From Emticicia sp. 21SJ11W-3 (GTDB lineage: Bacteria; Bacteroidota; Bacteroidia; Cytophagales; Spirosomataceae), in contig NZ_CP092074.1 of assembly GCF_024138715.1 (NCBI RefSeq), positions 2,046,001-2,110,000 on the forward strand: 64,000 nucleotides of DNA, in the 5' to 3' direction. Shown here one piece after another: positions 46,413 to 54,879 of the stretch (positions are counted from its first letter, which is position 1; every line of letters begins with the position of its first letter). The notes beneath the pieces were generated by a model. The model saw only the letters and a program-made list of their open reading frames with translations. It was not told the DNA's origin and searched no databases. The position numbers and the translations under genes were made by a program.

Positions 46413-46452
46413 AAACAAAAATGACAACCCGCAAGAGTTGTCATTTTTGTTT
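46413..46452. terminator. Bidirectional terminator between the FadL-like gene and aroK
   Basis: A perfect stem of 13 bp (46416-46428 with 46437-46449), extendable by three A-T pairs, with an 8-base loop and A/T tracts at both ends. The aroK stop codon overlaps the far edge. Confidence 0.87.
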
Positions 46453-46976
46453 TACCGGATTTTCCTGGCAAATTCAGCCTCTAAAATCCAGAGAATGGCA
46501 TCGGGGTCGGTGTCTCCCTCAATGGTAATATCGGCCTGTTGATAGTAGGTCAGGCGTTCATTATATTTTTCTGTTAATGTGTCAAGCAGATTTTTATTCT
46601 CGAGGTCATAAAGGGGTCTTTCATTTTTCTTCGATAACTGCATTCTTTCCAACAATCTGTCGGGCTTTACATCCAGAAAAATACTGATACCATTTTCTTT
46701 GATATACGCCAGTCCGTCCAGAAAACAAGGTACACCTCCTCCTGTGGCAACTACAGAACGCATATCTTTTTGAACTTTCTTCAACTGCTGATTTTCTACC
46801 TTACGAAAATATTCTTCGCCGTTTAATGCAAATATTTCAGAAATCTTCTTTCCCTCTGCAAGCTCAATCCGGGCATCTAAGTCAATAAATTCGTATCCTA
46901 AACTCTTGGCCAGTTGCCTCCCCAAAGTACTTTTACCTGACGACGGCATGCCAATCAAAAAAATGTTAGTAGTCAT
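46452..46976 (-). CDS. aroK: Shikimate kinase
   Basis: A 174-aa kinase that phosphorylates shikimate to shikimate 3-phosphate in the chorismate pathway. The P-loop GMPSSGKST is at 9-17, the shikimate/Mg region DLDARIE at 32-38 and GGGVPCF at 79-85, with ERP (KKNERPLYDL) for the shikimate-binding/lid region. Size is normal. The following step's enzyme, aroA, is encoded 7 kb away on the other strand, so the pathway genes are not in one operon. It is downstream of the BT_3928-type gene by 41 bases and may be cotranscribed. Confidence 0.95.
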   Translation of the reverse strand: MTTNIFLIGMPSSGKSTLGRQLAKSLGYEFIDLDARIELAEGKKISEIFALNGEEYFRKVENQQLKKVQKDMRSVVATGGGVPCFLDGLAYIKENGISIFLDVKPDRLLERMQLSKKNERPLYDLENKNLLDTLTEKYNERLTYYQQADITIEGDTDPDAILWILEAEFARKIR

Positions 46977-47017
46977 TCTGTCTGCTTGGGCGTAATTATT
47001 AAGTATTTAGTATATAA

Positions 47018-48127
47018 CTATTTGAGCAGTTTAGTTAAATCTTCTTTATTGGGTATGCTATTGTTGCCCCATTTGCCTTTTACCACTCCGTTTTGTAACA
47101 AAATCACGCAAGGATTTGTTCGTGCCATGGTTTTTAATACGGTGGCATCGGCAGTAAAATAAGGAATTGAAAGGGCATTGGCCTGCCTGAAGGCTTCAAA
47201 TTCAGTTTGAATGGCCGAAGTTAATATAATGGGTTTTATACTGCTGCCTTGCACGCTTCCGGCCAAAGCTTTTATCTCAGTTATTTCTGCCTCGTTTACG
47301 TCTTTTATATTTTTGAAAACAAACATCAATTTATTGCCAATAAAAGTAGAATCGGTATACACGTTTCCCTGCGCATCATTCACAAAATAATCGGTGATTT
47401 TTGGCTTTACTTTATCATCATTCAGAGTAATGGATGTTACATATTTATATGTGGTGGTATCCATCAGAAACTCTGCCGATTTTACCTCTTCGTTGGTTTT
47501 TTTGTTCAGAAAAGTATATTCAAAAACGGGTTTAATGCCCGTGGGTTTCATCTGCTCGGGTATGCTTTTGCCAACTGCATAAGGAAGGAAATCAATAGGA
47601 GGCAGGTAACGGATGGCGTAAATGCCAATACCAAACGAGACTACCGAAACCAATGCCATAACACTATGCAGGTTAGAATCTTTGTATCCGTTTCTGTATA
47701 TAAATATAATTACAATCAGTACCGTAAGGAAAATGTCCTTGTTGAATGACGTCCACGGTTTTAGTCTCAGAAAATCGCCAAAACATCCGCAGTCTGTTAC
47801 TTTATTGAAATAGGCAGAGTAAAAAGTAAGGAAAGTAAAAAATACAATAATGCCAAGCAGCAACCACGAGGTGATTTTCATGCGGTAAGAAAGCAACGTA
47901 GCAACACCCAGAATAACCTCTAAAGCGCAAAAAATAAGCGACAACGCAAGCGAGTTATGCGCAAAAAACATAAAGAAGCCCTCTAAAGTTGGGATATCCT
48001 GCGAGAAAACCTCAAAATATTCTTCCAGCTTTATGCCTGTTCCTACGGGGTCAACTACTTTTACAAAACCAGAAAAAATAAAAATGACACCCACTATGAT
48101 GCGAGCAATTTGTGCAGGTATTTTCAT
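47018..48127 (-). CDS. DoxX/MauE-type redox membrane protein (BT_3928 family)
   Basis: 369 aa. Four membrane helices (about 8-22, 52-80, 86-106, 130-146) form a DoxX/MauE-like domain opening ARIIVGVIFIFSGFVKVVDP, with the conserved redox pair Cys113/Cys115 in TDCGCFGDFL. A fifth helix (about 155-173) leads to a C-terminal domain of thioredoxin-like pattern without an obvious CxxC. This is the Bacteroidota BT_3928 arrangement. Likely task is passing electrons to or from periplasmic disulfides; partners are unknown. It is 64 bases after the DUF1599 gene on the same strand. Confidence 0.82.
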   Translation of the reverse strand: MKIPAQIARIIVGVIFIFSGFVKVVDPVGTGIKLEEYFEVFSQDIPTLEGFFMFFAHNSLALSLIFCALEVILGVATLLSYRMKITSWLLLGIIVFFTFLTFYSAYFNKVTDCGCFGDFLRLKPWTSFNKDIFLTVLIVIIFIYRNGYKDSNLHSVMALVSVVSFGIGIYAIRYLPPIDFLPYAVGKSIPEQMKPTGIKPVFEYTFLNKKTNEEVKSAEFLMDTTTYKYVTSITLNDDKVKPKITDYFVNDAQGNVYTDSTFIGNKLMFVFKNIKDVNEAEITEIKALAGSVQGSSIKPIILTSAIQTEFEAFRQANALSIPYFTADATVLKTMARTNPCVILLQNGVVKGKWGNNSIPNKEDLTKLLK

Positions 48128-48191
48128 AAAAGAACAAGGTAAAGTTCGAACAGCTTATTGAATTATAATTTAGTTTTCTGCTTGTAGCGCT

Positions 48192-48749
48192 TTATTGCTG
48201 GCTTTGTGCCTGGCCCAGTTTTATCATGCAGAAAACGGCATAATTGATGATGTCCTGATAGCCAGCCCTTATGCCCTCAGAAACAATGGTTTTGCCCTGA
48301 TTGTCTTCAATTTGTTTGATTCTGAACAGCTTCATTAGAATGATATCAGTCATTGAACCCACGCGCATATCGCGCCAGGCTTCACCGTAGTCATGGTTTT
48401 TATTGAATAAAAGTGCCATTACTTCATCTATTTCCTTATTGTACAGTTCATGCAACTCATCAAACGGAATCTCGATTTTGGTTTCGTCAACCAGCTTTTG
48501 TTGAATAAGGGCCATTACGCAATAATTGATAATGCCTATAAACTCTGGCACTATGCCTTCGTCTACTTTGCTGAAGCCTTTATCCTGGATGGTTCTGATG
48601 CGCTGCGCTTTAATAAAAATCTGGTCGGTGATGCTCGGAAGGCGCAGAATACGCCACGAAGTGCCGTAATCTTTGTTTTTTTTCTCGAAAAGATCCTGAC
48701 AAATTTTTATAATATATCTGTATTCAAATTCGGTCTGATTCATGCGCAC
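48192..48749 (-). CDS. DUF1599 (nucleotide modification associated domain 1) protein with an internal duplication
   Basis: 185 aa consisting of two similar halves. FEKKNKDYGTSWRILRLPSI in the first corresponds to FNKNHDYGEAWRDMRVGSM in the second, and QRIRTIQDKG...INYCVMAL to FRIKQIEDNQ...INYAVFCM. Each half is a DUF1599 unit. The family has been linked to modified-nucleotide chemistry by context in other genomes; no such genes are here, where it neighbours folP and the BT_3928 gene. It has a consensus promoter that overlaps the folP start codon. Cytoplasmic and all-alpha by pattern. Confidence 0.82.
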   Translation of the reverse strand: MRMNQTEFEYRYIIKICQDLFEKKNKDYGTSWRILRLPSITDQIFIKAQRIRTIQDKGFSKVDEGIVPEFIGIINYCVMALIQQKLVDETKIEIPFDELHELYNKEIDEVMALLFNKNHDYGEAWRDMRVGSMTDIILMKLFRIKQIEDNQGKTIVSEGIRAGYQDIINYAVFCMIKLGQAQSQQ

Positions 48750-48801
48750 AATCCAAAAAAGGATAATTTTAAGGAATTCCGGAATATATAATCTATTATT
48801 G

Positions 48802-48833
48802 CAAAACTATAAAACTTCATGGCTATAAACAAA
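48802..48833 (-). promoter_or_regulatory. Promoter of the DUF1599 gene, overlapping the folP start codon
   Basis: Minus-strand TTTG (48833-48830) and TAGTTTTG (48809-48802) are separated by 20 bases, an exact consensus match. Its -33 element shares a base with the folP ATG at 48833. Confidence 0.55.
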
Positions 48834-49711
48834 TGTCAACCTTAAAAAGCAATGCCCTGGTGTGTCTTCCGAATGGACGATTGATGGATTTAACACGTCC
48901 GTCAGTAATGGGTATTCTCAATATTACACCCGATTCTTTTTTTGAAGGAAGCCGTTATCTGGCAGCGCCACAACAGATTGTAGATGCGGCAGGGAAAATG
49001 CTGGAAGAAGGCGCATCCATACTAGACATCGGCGGATACTCAACACGGCCCCATGCAGCAGATGTAAGTATTGAGGTAGAAACTGAGCGAATTCTTAATG
49101 CTATAGAACCAATAGCCAAGCATTATCCCAATGCCGTTATATCTATAGACACGTTTAGAAGCGCAGTAGCTAAAGCAGCTGTAAAGGCAGGGGCATCGAT
49201 AATTAACGATATTGGCGGCGGCAATTTAGACAGCCTTATGTTTGGCACAGTGGCTGAATTAGCCGTTCCTTACATACTTATGCACAGCAGGGGCAACCCG
49301 GAGACCATGAGCAGGCTGAATGATTACCACGACCTGACTGTTGATGTGCTGGGCGAACTGCAAATAAAAGTAAACAGTTTAAGAGAATCAGGAGTAAAAG
49401 ATGTTATCATTGACCCGGGTTTTGGCTTTGCCAAAGGCCCCAGACAGGGTTTTGAAATGATGAAAAATCTACCTGCCTTTCAGGTGCTTGGCCTACCAAT
49501 GCTGGTGGGGGTTTCTCGCAAATCAATGATTTGGAAAACTCTGGGTATAACTGCTTCAGAAGCTTTAAACGGCACAACGGCACTGAATATGGTTGCGTTG
49601 ACGAATGGTGCGAATATCCTGAGGGTACATGATGTGAAAGAAGCCATGCAGACCATCAGGCTCTATGAAGAAATTTACGGGTCAACGGCTGGAAGCAATG
49701 TTTCTGATTAG
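48833..49711 (+). CDS. folP: Dihydropteroate synthase
   Basis: A 292-aa TIM-barrel enzyme that condenses p-aminobenzoate with hydroxymethyl-dihydropterin diphosphate in folate synthesis, the target of sulfonamides. MGILNITPDSFFEG (26-39), ILDIGGYSTRP, SIDTFRSAVAKAAVKAGA, NDIGGG, YILMHSRGNP, DPGFGFAKGP and GVSRKSMI are the pterin-site motifs in the expected order. Normal length. Its last 30 bases overlap the convergent SdpI-like gene. Confidence 0.96.
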   Translation: MSTLKSNALVCLPNGRLMDLTRPSVMGILNITPDSFFEGSRYLAAPQQIVDAAGKMLEEGASILDIGGYSTRPHAADVSIEVETERILNAIEPIAKHYPNAVISIDTFRSAVAKAAVKAGASIINDIGGGNLDSLMFGTVAELAVPYILMHSRGNPETMSRLNDYHDLTVDVLGELQIKVNSLRESGVKDVIIDPGFGFAKGPRQGFEMMKNLPAFQVLGLPMLVGVSRKSMIWKTLGITASEALNGTTALNMVALTNGANILRVHDVKEAMQTIRLYEEIYGSTAGSNVSD

Positions 49712-50308
49712 ACGAATAACTATGCCATAAAAAATAACAGCTCCGATAAATATCAATCCCCATGATACGAGTTTGCTTTCAGTAAAGTACAGAAAAAAAG
49801 CAGTACCTGCTATGCCCACCCAAAAAAACAAACGGGCGGTAAAACGTTGCAACTGGCGATAGTTTTTTTCTTCAAAACTCTTGGTAAACCAGTTATTACC
49901 TGCAAATGCGCTACTTGGGTGCAAATTTGACTGAAAATTACCACTGGCAAATAAAAATAATGATAAGGCCACACCGAGGTAGCGGGGAGGGATGCTTTCT
50001 CCTTCAGAATCATGCAGCACATAATAGAAAAGAATAAAACCCAGCGCTGAAAGGTAGGAAGACCAGATTAGTCTGATGCGTTTATCGCTGCGAATGAGAA
50101 AATCGGCATTGGGTTTCTGGCTGTCAAGATACTGCATCACTAAAGGCAGGAAATAAAAGAAAAGTGCTGCCAGGCCGTATAGTACCAGAATGCGTATTTG
50201 CGCATCTAAAATGGCATGGTTCCAGCTAGCCAGCAAGTAAGCAAAAGGGGCAAGTACAATGCCAATAATGAGCATTTCGAACATCAAACTGCGTTTCATG
50301 ACATTCAA
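49682..50308 (-). CDS. SdpI-like membrane protein
   Basis: A 208-aa membrane protein with six likely helices (about 9-28, 38-60, 82-101, 109-122, 158-174, 180-200). Directly downstream of an SdpR-type ArsR regulator (15 bases), and ending in the GNNWFTKSFEEKNYRQLQR...FFWVG pattern, it fits the SdpI immunity family, in which SdpI protects against a toxic peptide and sequesters the repressor at the membrane. The match to the SdpI signature is partial, so the name is mostly from context plus topology. No SdpC-like toxin gene is in the window. Confidence 0.66.
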   Translation of the reverse strand: MNVMKRSLMFEMLIIGIVLAPFAYLLASWNHAILDAQIRILVLYGLAALFFYFLPLVMQYLDSQKPNADFLIRSDKRIRLIWSSYLSALGFILFYYVLHDSEGESIPPRYLGVALSLFLFASGNFQSNLHPSSAFAGNNWFTKSFEEKNYRQLQRFTARLFFWVGIAGTAFFLYFTESKLVSWGLIFIGAVIFYGIVIRLIRNIASSR

Positions 50309-50323
50309 AGTTTTGGTCGGCTT

Positions 50324-50635
50324 TTATTCAGAAATAGTGCGGGAATTAACCTGAAGACGGATTCTTGGTTTTTCGGCTGCAGCAGGTTTAAACTGAATAA
50401 ACCACGCCAGAATTTCGTCCATCACAGTCATATTAAGCGAGTAATATATAAACTGCCCTTTTTTTACGGCAGCCACAAGGTCGGCCTGTTTCAGCAAATC
50501 AAGGTGATGCGAAATGCTGGGTTTGGTCATATCAAAGCGCTCTGCAATGTCTCCTGCAGTCATGTCTCCATCTTTCAGCATCTCCAGTATTTCCCGACGG
50601 GTAGAGTCGTTCAGCGCTTTAAATAAACTATTCAT
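50324..50635 (-). CDS. ArsR-family repressor, SdpR-like
   Basis: A 103-aa winged-helix protein: LFKALNDSTRREILEMLKDG, then AGDIAERFDMTKPSISHHLDLLKQADLV with the recognition helix, and GQFIYYSLNMTVMDEILAW. There is no metal-binding cysteine cluster, consistent with the SdpR autorepressor branch and not a metalloregulator. It is the first gene of a two-gene operon with the SdpI-like protein and probably represses its own promoter. Confidence 0.86.
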   Translation of the reverse strand: MNSLFKALNDSTRREILEMLKDGDMTAGDIAERFDMTKPSISHHLDLLKQADLVAAVKKGQFIYYSLNMTVMDEILAWFIQFKPAAAEKPRIRLQVNSRTISE

Positions 50636-50821
50636 TTGGAAAAGAGAATCGGTAGTTATTGAACAAATGTTATTGATACGAAATTCTGAAAAAAAATCAG
50701 TTTTGCCAAATAATACTGCTTAAATATTTAGATAATCTTCTAAATAGCGTTTGCCTTCCGAGTCTATTCTTTGAAAAACACAATTTTGCAGCTATTTTTC
50801 TTTCTTTGGTATTTAAATCAT

Positions 50822-50829
50822 TATATTTG
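50822..50829 (+). promoter_or_regulatory. -7 box of thrA
   Basis: TATATTTG matches TAnnTTTG exactly. A T-run ending at 50799 stands at the -33 distance, without the G. Predicted transcription start is about 50836, giving a leader of about 115 bases. Confidence 0.4.
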
Positions 50830-50849
50830 CGCACACTTCATCAATAAAC

Positions 50850-50896
50850 GCCCCATTCCTTGCCGAAGTGGGGTATTTTTTTGTTCGGCGGCAAAC
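50850..50896 (+). promoter_or_regulatory. Candidate transcription attenuator in the thrA leader
   Basis: A terminator-like hairpin (50851-50857 with 50867-50873, seven pairs with one G-U) is followed by ATTTTTTT (T7 at 50876-50882), only some 15 bases after the predicted start and 70 bases before thrA. A competing stem, GCCGAA (50862-50867) with TTCGGC (50884-50889), shares bases with the terminator's loop and right arm. No leader peptide with Thr codons is visible. There is no plus-strand gene just upstream that would need a terminator here, as the upstream gene is divergent. Confidence 0.5.
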
Positions 50897-50952
50897 AGAA
50901 GCGTAATTGCTTGTGCAGATTAATGATGTAGTAATTTATCAACCAGAAGATA

Positions 50953-53412
50953 ATGAAAGTTTTAAAGTTTGGGGGCACCTCGGTAGGCACAGTAGAAAGT
51001 ATCAATCAGGTTATTCAGATTATCAAAGAGAATCTGGACGAAGGAAGTAAAATAGCTGTAGTGTATTCTGCTATGGGTGGTGTAACCAACAGGCTGATTG
51101 AAATTGGCAAGATGGCGTCGCAGTCAGACCCTGAATTTACCGAACAATTGCGTTCGGTAGAAGACAGACATTTCAATGCAGTTAAAGGGCTTATTGATAT
51201 AAAGAACCAGAGCAGTGCCATTGCAAAAGTAAGAGGGCTGTTTAATGAACTGGAAGACCTGCTCAAAGGCGTGTCGCTTATAAAGGAATTATCGAATCGG
51301 ACACTGGATTTAATAGTGAGTTTCGGTGAAAGGCTTTCTACTTCTATTATTACCGAGGCTTTAAAAAACAAAGGCATTGAAGCAGAGTTTTTAGATGCAC
51401 GAAAGGTAATTAAAACTAATGATGCGTTTGGGCATGCTGATGTAAATTTTGAGCTGACCAATGAGCTGATTCGCAAGCATTTTGCCCAGACTAATAAACT
51501 GCAGTGTATTACCGGCTTTATTGGTTCTACTATAGACGGGGTTACTACTACCTTGGGCAGAGGAGGCTCTGACTACACCGGGTCAATTTTTGGTGCTGCC
51601 CTGAACGCCAGCGTGATAGAAATCTGGACGGACGTAAACGGTATGATGACGGCAGACCCGCGCAAGGTAAAGAATGCTTTTACGATACCAACCATAACCT
51701 ATGCCGAGGCCATGGAGCTTTCGCACTTTGGGGCTAAGGTTATATATCCGCCAAGTCTTACACCTGCTTTTTACAAGAATATCCCAATTAAGGTTCTCAA
51801 TACTTTCAATCATAAGCATCCGGGTACGTTTATCAGCAAAACCGCCGAAACCAAAGAGTATTCTATAACAGGCATATCTTCTATTGATGACATCGCCCTC
51901 ATCAATGTACAGGGTGGTGGTATGATAGGCGTGGCGGGTATATCGGCCAAGTTGTTTTCTATACTGGCCAAGAACAAAATCAGTGTAATACTGATATCGC
52001 AGGCTTCGTCTGAACATTCCATCTGTTTTGCCGTAGAGCCGAAGTCAGCCTATGGCGTAAAAGAAATTCTGGAAGAAGGATTTGCTACTGAAATAGCCCA
52101 GGGATTGTTAGATAACATAGCCATTGAGCATAACCTTTCTGTGCTTGCCGTTGTAGGCGAAGGAATGAAATCAAGCTCGGGTACATCCGGCAAGTTGTTT
52201 TCTGTTTTGGGTAAAAACGGTATTAATGTGGTGGCTACGGCTCAGGGGTCTTCTGAGCTTAACATTTCGGTTGTAATACATAAAAAAGATATTGGCAAGG
52301 CGCTTAATGCTATTCATGAAACCTTTTTTCAGGTAGATGGGCTTACGCTCAATCTGTTTGTGGTGGGTGCAACCGGGCTTATTGGCAGTACGCTGATACG
52401 CCAGATTCGCGAGCAGAAAGATTACCTGAAGTCTCGCAAGAATTTGAATATCAGGCTGGTGGGTATCACCAATACCCGTAAAATGATATTGAATGAAGGA
52501 GGCATAAGCCTGGAAACCTGGAAGGAGGAACTACTGGAAAACGGAGATATAGCAAACATAGGCTCTTTTGTATCTGACGTACAGGATCTGAACATGCCCT
52601 ATAGCGTGTTTGTTGATTGCACGGCCGATAAAAACATTGTTCAGTACTATTATTCGCTTCTGAGTTCAAGCGTATCAATAGTAACCCCTAATAAGGTGGC
52701 TAATTCTGGAAAGTTTGAGCAATACTTTATGCTGCAAAAAGCTGCCCAGAAACACGGCGTGAAGTTTTTGTATGAAACCAACGTTGGGGCAGGGCTACCC
52801 ATTATTAACACGCTTCAGGGGCTTATAACGAGCGGAGACAAAATTCATAAAATAGAAGCCGTATTGTCGGGTACATTGGCCTATATCTTCAATAATTTCA
52901 GAGTAGGCGAAAGATTTGTGGATGTAGTTAAGGAGGCCAAGGCCAAAGGCTACACAGAACCAGACCCACGTGACGACCTGAGCGGCCAGGATGTAGCCCG
53001 CAAGATTTTGATTTTATCAAGAGAATGCGGATTGAGACTGGAACCCGAAGACGTAAAAATCATCAACCTTTTGAACGATGCCTGTCTGCAAGCCAAAACA
53101 GTTGAAGATTTTTTTGTGGAATTAGAAAAAGATAATAACCGTTTTGAGCAACTTCTGGCTGAAGCCGAAGCAAAAGGCGAGGTGCTGCGCTATATTGCTA
53201 CTCTGGACGATGAAAAGGTTACCATTGAACTGAAATCGGTAGGTCGTAACCATCCGTTTTTTAATCTGGCGGGTTCAGAGAATATTGTGTCATTTACTAC
53301 CGAGCGGTATAAATTTAACCCATTGGTTATTAAAGGCCCGGGTGCAGGTGCTGAGGTAACGGCATCTGGTGTATTTGCCGATATCATGAGCATCAGCAGT
53401 TATCTGGGTTAA
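50953..53412 (+). CDS. thrA: Bifunctional aspartokinase / homoserine dehydrogenase
   Basis: An 819-aa fusion catalysing the first and third steps of threonine/methionine synthesis from aspartate. The kinase domain (about 1-285) opens KFGGTSVG (5-12) and includes TLGRGGSDYTGSIFGAAL and VNGMMTADPRKV. Two ACT regulatory units follow (about 300-460: SIDDIALINVQGGGMIGVAG, then LAVVGEGMKSSSGTSGK). The dehydrogenase begins near 467 with VVGATGLIGSTLIRQI and contains VTPNKVANSG, YETNVGAGLPIINTLQ, and EPDPRDDLSGQDVARKILIL. The ACT units suggest feedback by threonine. metH in the same window consumes the homoserine branch product. Confidence 0.97.
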   Translation: MKVLKFGGTSVGTVESINQVIQIIKENLDEGSKIAVVYSAMGGVTNRLIEIGKMASQSDPEFTEQLRSVEDRHFNAVKGLIDIKNQSSAIAKVRGLFNELEDLLKGVSLIKELSNRTLDLIVSFGERLSTSIITEALKNKGIEAEFLDARKVIKTNDAFGHADVNFELTNELIRKHFAQTNKLQCITGFIGSTIDGVTTTLGRGGSDYTGSIFGAALNASVIEIWTDVNGMMTADPRKVKNAFTIPTITYAEAMELSHFGAKVIYPPSLTPAFYKNIPIKVLNTFNHKHPGTFISKTAETKEYSITGISSIDDIALINVQGGGMIGVAGISAKLFSILAKNKISVILISQASSEHSICFAVEPKSAYGVKEILEEGFATEIAQGLLDNIAIEHNLSVLAVVGEGMKSSSGTSGKLFSVLGKNGINVVATAQGSSELNISVVIHKKDIGKALNAIHETFFQVDGLTLNLFVVGATGLIGSTLIRQIREQKDYLKSRKNLNIRLVGITNTRKMILNEGGISLETWKEELLENGDIANIGSFVSDVQDLNMPYSVFVDCTADKNIVQYYYSLLSSSVSIVTPNKVANSGKFEQYFMLQKAAQKHGVKFLYETNVGAGLPIINTLQGLITSGDKIHKIEAVLSGTLAYIFNNFRVGERFVDVVKEAKAKGYTEPDPRDDLSGQDVARKILILSRECGLRLEPEDVKIINLLNDACLQAKTVEDFFVELEKDNNRFEQLLAEAEAKGEVLRYIATLDDEKVTIELKSVGRNHPFFNLAGSENIVSFTTERYKFNPLVIKGPGAGAEVTASGVFADIMSISSYLG

Positions 53413-53550
53413 ATGTCGGTACCCATTATTGTATTTAATAGGCAGATTGAAAGTAGCCTGATTGGCAGATAATTATTTAATTGTTCAGATACCTGGCATG
53501 GTAATTTTTTTTAACAGGCAAATTCTGACGGCATAACACTACTTAATATT

Positions 53551-54810
53551 TTGGAAAAAGTAATTCTTTACAAAAACGCTCAGGCATTTGATACTAAAAT
53601 TCTGTTGGCTTCATCTAAATCTGAAAGCAACAGAGCCTTGATTATCAATGCACTGTCTGGTTTTAAAGGCGATTTGAAGAACCTTTCTTCGGCTCGTGAT
53701 ACCCAGACCATGATTCGCCTTTTGCAATCTGCTGATTCAGTGGCCGATGTGATTGATGCCGGAACAACCATGCGTTTTTTAACCGCCTATTTTACCGCAA
53801 CCAACCAAAACAAAACCATGACAGGTACGCCTCGTATGTGTGAGCGCCCCATAGGTATTTTGGTTGAGGCCCTTAAAACCATCGGAGCCGATATTGAATA
53901 TCTGAAAACAGAAGGGTATCCGCCTTTACATATAAATGGCTTGTCGGCGCAGAAAAGTAGTGAAGTAACTATAAGAGGAGATGTAAGCAGCCAGTATATT
54001 TCAGCTCTCTTGATGATTGCACCCACATTACCGCAGGGGCTGACCATTTGTCTGACAGGTGAAATTGGGTCAATACCTTATATTAACATGACCCTGGCGC
54101 AGATGAAAGCTTTTGGGGTAGATGCCAAAGCCGATTGGGATGCCAAAGTGCTGACAGTTGCTTCTCAGCAATACAAGCCAACCAGCTATCAGGTAGAGTC
54201 TGACTGGTCTGGGGCCAGTTATTGGTATAGTATTGTTGCGTTATCAACCTTTGAAGACACCCGGGTAGAATTATTAGGTTTGAAAGAGAACTCATTGCAG
54301 GGCGATAGCGCTATTGTAGCTATTATGACCCAACTGGGTGTGAAAAGTACTTTTACTGCCGATGGCGTATTGTTAACAAAAATACCTGCCCAGCCTAGCC
54401 TTCAATGGGATTTTGCCAATTGCCCCGACCTGGCGCAAACCGTTGCAGTAACCTGTGTAGCCAAAGGTATTGAAGCTGTTTTTACAGGCATAGAGAGCCT
54501 TAAAATAAAAGAAACAGACCGGATCTTAGCTTTGCAGAACGAGCTTAAGAAGTTTGGAGGAAGCCTGACAGAAGTAGTAACCAATACCGAATACCGGGTG
54601 TCTGGCTCAGGTTTTGAGTTCGGCAGCGCCCCTGTAAGCATTGCTACTTATGACGACCACCGGATGGCTATGGCTTTTGCACCTCTGGCAATGCTGACAG
54701 ACGTAACCATAGAAGAACCCAATGTGGTAGTGAAATCGTACCCGAGTTTCTGGGACGATATCAAAAAAATTGTTGAGATAGAACGGCAACCGGCTGCCAA
54801 TGTTTCATGA
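53551..54810 (+). CDS. aroA: 3-phosphoshikimate 1-carboxyvinyltransferase (EPSP synthase)
   Basis: 419 aa; transfers enolpyruvate from PEP to shikimate 3-phosphate. It starts with TTG at 53551, the only reasonable start codon near the conserved N-terminus. Motifs: SSKSESNRALI (substrate loop, 22-32), DAGTTMRFLTAYF (PEP region, with Asp where Asn is common), GTPRMCERPIGIL, SSQYISALLM, SDWSGASYW, ESLKIKETDRI and YDDHRMAMAFAPLA. The active-site residues are present. It follows thrA by 138 bases on the same strand, so it may be cotranscribed; a terminator follows. Confidence 0.93.
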   Translation: MEKVILYKNAQAFDTKILLASSKSESNRALIINALSGFKGDLKNLSSARDTQTMIRLLQSADSVADVIDAGTTMRFLTAYFTATNQNKTMTGTPRMCERPIGILVEALKTIGADIEYLKTEGYPPLHINGLSAQKSSEVTIRGDVSSQYISALLMIAPTLPQGLTICLTGEIGSIPYINMTLAQMKAFGVDAKADWDAKVLTVASQQYKPTSYQVESDWSGASYWYSIVALSTFEDTRVELLGLKENSLQGDSAIVAIMTQLGVKSTFTADGVLLTKIPAQPSLQWDFANCPDLAQTVAVTCVAKGIEAVFTGIESLKIKETDRILALQNELKKFGGSLTEVVTNTEYRVSGSGFEFGSAPVSIATYDDHRMAMAFAPLAMLTDVTIEEPNVVVKSYPSFWDDIKKIVEIERQPAANVS

Positions 54811-54818
54811 TTTTCATT

Positions 54819-54849
54819 AGCCCCTTTTGTGTATTGGGGCTTTTTTTTT
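54819..54849 (+). terminator. Rho-independent terminator of aroA
   Basis: AGCCCC (54819-54824) pairs with GGGGCT (54836-54841), with an 11-base loop and a T9 run. It starts 8 bases after the aroA stop. Confidence 0.85.
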
Positions 54850-54856
54850 AATTTTG
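54826..54856 (+). promoter_or_regulatory. Promoter of pyrB nested in the aroA terminator
   Basis: TTTG (54826-54829) and TAATTTTG (54849-54856) are 19 bases apart, an exact consensus match. The -33 element is in the loop of the aroA terminator and the -7 box begins at the end of its T-run. The pyrB ATG follows at 54880. Confidence 0.6.
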
Positions 54857-54879
54857 CCAAACATACTTCTCTTATTAAG

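Noticed and set aside
47249-47749. 166-codon plus-strand frame
   Set aside because: Antisense to the DoxX/BT_3928 gene; composition follows that gene's complement.
54829-54879. Longer pyrB start
   Set aside because: Lies within the aroA terminator and ahead of the consensus promoter; ATG 54880 gives the normal length.
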